Of a stretch of 64,000 nucleotides of DNA, positions 61,285 to 64,000 are shown one piece after another. The notes under the pieces were generated by a model, which saw only the letters and a list, made by a program, of their open reading frames with translations, did no database searches and was not told the origin of the DNA. The stretch's first letter is position 1. Each line of letters opens with the position of its first letter. This DNA is from Myxococcales bacterium (lineage in GTDB: Bacteria; Myxococcota_A; Bradymonadia; UBA7976; UBA1532), in the NCBI GenBank assembly GCA_020633555.1, contig JACKDL010000031.1:4180-68179 (forward strand). Reading direction: 5' to 3'. A program made the position numbers and the translations under genes.

Positions 61285-61302
61285 GCCGTGTCCGGACACG
61301 GC
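61285..61302. repeat. perfect 18-bp palindrome, operator or terminator
   Basis: GCCGTGTCC followed directly by GGACACGGC (61285-61302), no loop, so more like a protein-binding site than a terminator. It lies six bases beyond the stop codon of the 80-residue gene and upstream of the secreted repeat gene. Confidence 0.6.
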
Positions 61303-61307
61303 GCCCG

Positions 61308-61550
61308 TCACGCTGACTCAGCCGGCGTGAGCCCGGCGGCCGCCATGGCGTCGGCCGGGCCCCAGGCCGCACCGGCGAACCCGAACTCCTCGCGGTGCAC
61401 GGTGATCACCAGCGCACCCCGGCGGGCCTCGTACACATCCCCGATGGTGGGCAGGGGGGTCACGTCCTCGATGCGCCAGCCCTCGCGCCGCAGGCGCTGG
61501 AGCAACGCCAACAAGGCGTCGTCCTCCAGCTCGACGTGCACCGTGGCCAT
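61308..61550 (-). CDS. small soluble protein, unknown function
   Basis: 80 residues: MATVHVELEDDALLALLQRL, a helix, VYEARRGALVITVHREE strands and an acidic tail. An alpha/beta mini-domain. Its ATG lies two bases past the stop of the MCE auxiliary gene, so it is third in that operon. No function predicted. Confidence 0.6.
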   Translation of the reverse strand: MATVHVELEDDALLALLQRLRREGWRIEDVTPLPTIGDVYEARRGALVITVHREEFGFAGAAWGPADAMAAAGLTPAESA

Positions 61551-61552
61551 GA

Positions 61553-63796
61553 TCAGAACACGTTGTAGCTGAACCGGATCTGCACGTCGTGCTCGGTCTG
61601 GGCCTCATCGCCCAGCCCGATGTTGGGGTTGCGCACCACGTTGAAGCGGTAGTTCAGCGAGATGAAGCTGGCCAGTCGCAGCGACACCTGGTTGCGCCAG
61701 GTGTAGATGGCCTGATCGTCGGTCACGGGCACCAGGCCGTCGAACTCGGTGGTGCCGATGATGCGCCACACCCGCAGCAGCCCCACCACGGTGCCCTCGA
61801 AGCCGAAGGACTCATTGCCCTGCACGGGCGTGAGCACGTCGGGATCCGCCTCGGTGCCCGCCCGCACGGTCAGCACCTTCAGCCCGTTGGGCAGGGTCTG
61901 GCGCCCGCCCACGCCCGCCCGGATGTCCAACTCCACGGGGCGGGTCCGCAGGATGCGGAAGTTGCCGCCGGCCCCCTGAATGAGCGTCAGCGGCGCGAAG
62001 GGATCACCCAGCTTCACCCGGTTCACCGCCTCCTGCCCCGGCCGCACCCCCTCACCCTCGTCCACCACGAAGCGCGGCGCGTCGTCGAACCACTGCTCGC
62101 GCTGCAGCACCTGACTCTCCAGGCCCACCCGCCCATAGGGCCCGAACCACGGCACGAGCTGGTAGACGTAGATGCTGTTCGCGAACAGGCGGTCGGTCTG
62201 CGTGCGGAACTGCCGGTCCTGCTCCTCGGCCGCCACCGGGCTCAACAGCCCGATCTCCAGGTCGAGCCGGCTGGACCACAGGTGGGTCTTGTCGTTGTAG
62301 ATGGCCGTGCCGTCCAGGAAGGCGTCGAGCTGGAGCTGCACCCCATCCTGGGTGCCGAAGCGATTCGACCGATTCCATGAGAAGTCGCCGCCCACCACGG
62401 CTCGGATCTGCCAGTTGTTGTCCTGCATGCCCGCCTGGGCGCCCACCACCGAGCCGGTGACCTCGCCCGCGCCCCGCCAGTCGCCGGTGTCCTGGTCCTG
62501 CACCACCGTGAAGGTGGTCAGCTCGCCCTGCTCGAGCCGCACGGTGGCGAAGTCGGTGCGGTCGCGGTAGGTGCCGCCGGCGCGGATGATCTTGTACAGG
62601 CCCGGCTTCAGCACCCACACGCGGGTCTGCTCACCCAGCAGGCCGTCGGCGCCGAAGCCCACGCCGAAGTCCTCGCGGGTGTCGGCGCTGATGAGCTCGT
62701 ACGTGCCGCGAAAGGGCACGAACTGGGGGTTCACCACCTGCACATCCAGCGCCGCCCAGGTGCCCTCCGGGATCAAGGTGACCTTGTTGGGCTCCACCCG
62801 CACGTCGCGCACCTGCTGCTGGTTGGGCGCGCCGCTGCCGAACCGCACCCGGTAGTTGCCCGGCCGCAGCACGATGCGCCGGCCGCTGCGCCCCTCGGCC
62901 ACCGTCTGGTTGTCCTGATCCAGCACCAGCACCAGGGGCTCGCGGATACCGGTGGACAGCGTGGGCAGGAAGATGGCGCCCATGTCCATGGGCATCGGGG
63001 TGTCGTCGGTCTGGAGCTGGGGGTGCAGGGCGAAAGGGCTGGGCAGGATGACCCCCGACGCGTCCGCCGGGGTGGGCTTGGGGGGCGGCTCCGGCAGCGC
63101 GGGCTCCGGCACCGTGGGCTCCGCCCCGTTGGCCTCCGGGGGCGAGGGCCCGCCTGCAGGGGGCCCCGACTGATCGGCGTCCCCGCTGGACAGGGCCATC
63201 CGCATGCGGCTGAGCGCCTCCTGGGTCTGCACCGCCAGCAGCGCCGACAAGGCGCGCACGGTGCCGCGGGTGTTCTCGCCGCTCACCTGCCGCCGCTCGT
63301 CGAAGCTCCAGGACCACACCACGGCGTCGTCCTTGAACCGCGTCAGCCGGAACTGCATGGCCAGCCGCGCGAAGCGCTCCGGCCCGTTCTCGAGCTGCTC
63401 GATGGCCTCGACCTCGGCGCTCAGCGTGTAGTCCGGCGGCACCTGCCCGATGCTGCTCACCACCCGCTCCACCACCCCGCTCGCCCGCAGGTGATCGGTG
63501 AGCAGCGCGGTGATCATCTTCTCGGGCCGCTCGCTCCAGCGCCGCGCCTTGTAGAAGCGGATCTCGTGGACGTCGGGGCGGAACACCAGCTCGCTGCCGC
63601 GGTAGGTGTCGCGCACCGACACGTCCTTGATGCGCAGGGTCAGCGGCAGGGGCTGCTCGGCGATGGGCGCCGGCGTCGGGTAGGTCAGCGTGTAGTAGTG
63701 CCGGGCGCTGCCCCGGCCGCAGCCCGTCAGCGCCAGCAAGCCCAGGCCCAGCAAGAGGCCCACGCCCGGCACGCCGCGCAGCAGTCGATCACTCAT
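61553..63796 (-). CDS. ABC-transport auxiliary (PqiC-like) lipoprotein fused to outer-membrane beta-barrel
   Basis: 747 residues. Lipobox LLALTGC at about 26. Residues 30-200 match the ABC_trans_aux/PqiC (YmbA) domain: ARHYYTL, VSVRDTYRG, EIRFYKARRWSERPEKMI, VWSWSFDERR. After a Pro-rich linker come two PEGA-like beta modules (about 275-445) and then about 300 residues of alternating strands ending in EHDVQIRFSYNVF with C-terminal Phe, the outer-membrane barrel signature. PqiC-like proteins normally are small lipoproteins that help MCE systems. The ATG overlaps the MCE stop by 8 bases. Predicted MCE partner that itself reaches the outer membrane. Confidence 0.8.
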   Translation of the reverse strand: MSDRLLRGVPGVGLLLGLGLLALTGCGRGSARHYYTLTYPTPAPIAEQPLPLTLRIKDVSVRDTYRGSELVFRPDVHEIRFYKARRWSERPEKMITALLTDHLRASGVVERVVSSIGQVPPDYTLSAEVEAIEQLENGPERFARLAMQFRLTRFKDDAVVWSWSFDERRQVSGENTRGTVRALSALLAVQTQEALSRMRMALSSGDADQSGPPAGGPSPPEANGAEPTVPEPALPEPPPKPTPADASGVILPSPFALHPQLQTDDTPMPMDMGAIFLPTLSTGIREPLVLVLDQDNQTVAEGRSGRRIVLRPGNYRVRFGSGAPNQQQVRDVRVEPNKVTLIPEGTWAALDVQVVNPQFVPFRGTYELISADTREDFGVGFGADGLLGEQTRVWVLKPGLYKIIRAGGTYRDRTDFATVRLEQGELTTFTVVQDQDTGDWRGAGEVTGSVVGAQAGMQDNNWQIRAVVGGDFSWNRSNRFGTQDGVQLQLDAFLDGTAIYNDKTHLWSSRLDLEIGLLSPVAAEEQDRQFRTQTDRLFANSIYVYQLVPWFGPYGRVGLESQVLQREQWFDDAPRFVVDEGEGVRPGQEAVNRVKLGDPFAPLTLIQGAGGNFRILRTRPVELDIRAGVGGRQTLPNGLKVLTVRAGTEADPDVLTPVQGNESFGFEGTVVGLLRVWRIIGTTEFDGLVPVTDDQAIYTWRNQVSLRLASFISLNYRFNVVRNPNIGLGDEAQTEHDVQIRFSYNVF

Positions 63797-64000
63797 CGCC
63801 GCCCTCCCCCAACAGCAGCAAGGACGGATCCTCGCGGATCTTTGCCGAGAACGCGGTCATGTTCTCGCTCGTCTCCTTCAGGTAGGCGATGGACTCCACC
63901 AGGTTCTCCCGGGTCTGCAGCACCCGGAGCTGCACCCGCACCTCGAGCCGGTTCAGGCCGCCCACCAGCTTCCCCGCGCCCTCGGGCCCCAGGGTCGCGT
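63789..64000 (-). CDS. MCE/MlaD family protein, C-terminal part (cut by window edge)
   Basis: The visible 70 residues, ending ...KIREDPSLLLLGEGGDE, carry the C-terminal helix typical of MlaD-like MCE proteins of lipid transporters (LQTRENLVESIAYLKETSEN ... REDPS.LL). The start lies beyond the window. The reading frame stops within the first codons of the PqiC-like gene (8-base ATGAGTGA overlap), so the two are co-translated. Confidence 0.75.
   Translation of the reverse strand, partial: ATLGPEGAGKLVGGLNRLEVRVQLRVLQTRENLVESIAYLKETSENMTAFSAKIREDPSLLLLGEGGDE

Overview
This is a very GC-rich, gene-dense chromosomal window that most resembles an aquatic or soil member of the Myxococcota (the former Deltaproteobacteria). 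The clues are several Hanks-type Ser/Thr kinases and pseudokinases, kinase-SUMF fusion proteins, a DUF4388/J-domain/TPR signalling protein, a sigma54 activator, many small lipoproteins, and two secreted proteins with a MYXO-CTERM-like tail (Cys, hydrophobic helix, Arg cluster). The assignment is inferred from gene content only. I found 52 protein-coding genes, one of them cut by the right edge. I saw no rRNA, tRNA, CRISPR array or insertion sequence. No gene-free stretch exceeds 300 bases; the longest is 7810-8100.

Layout. 1-8 kb: housekeeping and hypothetical genes (TcdA-type dehydratase, DksA/TraR-like zinc finger, secreted trypsin-like protease, M18 aminopeptidase, enoyl-reductase-like oxidoreductase). 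8-16 kb: a 41-residue DUF3149 protein with a structured leader, a methyltransferase, a three-gene redox module (internally duplicated membrane protein, nine-heme cytochrome c, FdnI-like cytochrome b) that looks like a split CbcL quinol oxidoreductase, an M56-like peptidase, and a two-component system whose sensor carries its own CxxCH. 16-24 kb: ROK sugar kinase, sulfatase, outer-membrane barrel protein, a membrane Ser/Thr kinase ending in a heme-c motif, and a zinc-dependent phospholipase-C-like exoprotein. 24-33 kb: 2OG oxygenase, a thiolase/LeuA-like pair, a kinase-SUMF fusion, an Lnt-like acyltransferase, then on the other strand an exosortase with a tiny possible substrate. 33-40 kb: signalling operon with two receiver proteins and a large multi-domain membrane protein, plus small envelope proteins.

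40-51 kb: a diheme lipoprotein, a zinc-ribbon tail-anchored protein, an RNase Y-like protein with an altered KH domain, then a pseudokinase, a large ATPase/TPR protein and a pseudokinase-SUMF membrane protein. 51-57 kb: CoA-transferase, amidase, and a histidine kinase overlapping a five-helix Ser/Thr kinase. 57-64 kb: a sigma54 activator apparently in one operon with a repeat-rich secreted protein whose promoter region has two perfect palindromes, then an MCE lipid-transport locus. In that locus the PqiC-type lipoprotein is fused to an apparent outer-membrane beta-barrel.

One genome-level signal recurs. Most first-in-operon genes that lack a Shine-Dalgarno have a -10-like hexamer (second base A, last base T) exactly 6-7 nt before the start codon, which suggests widespread leaderless transcription.
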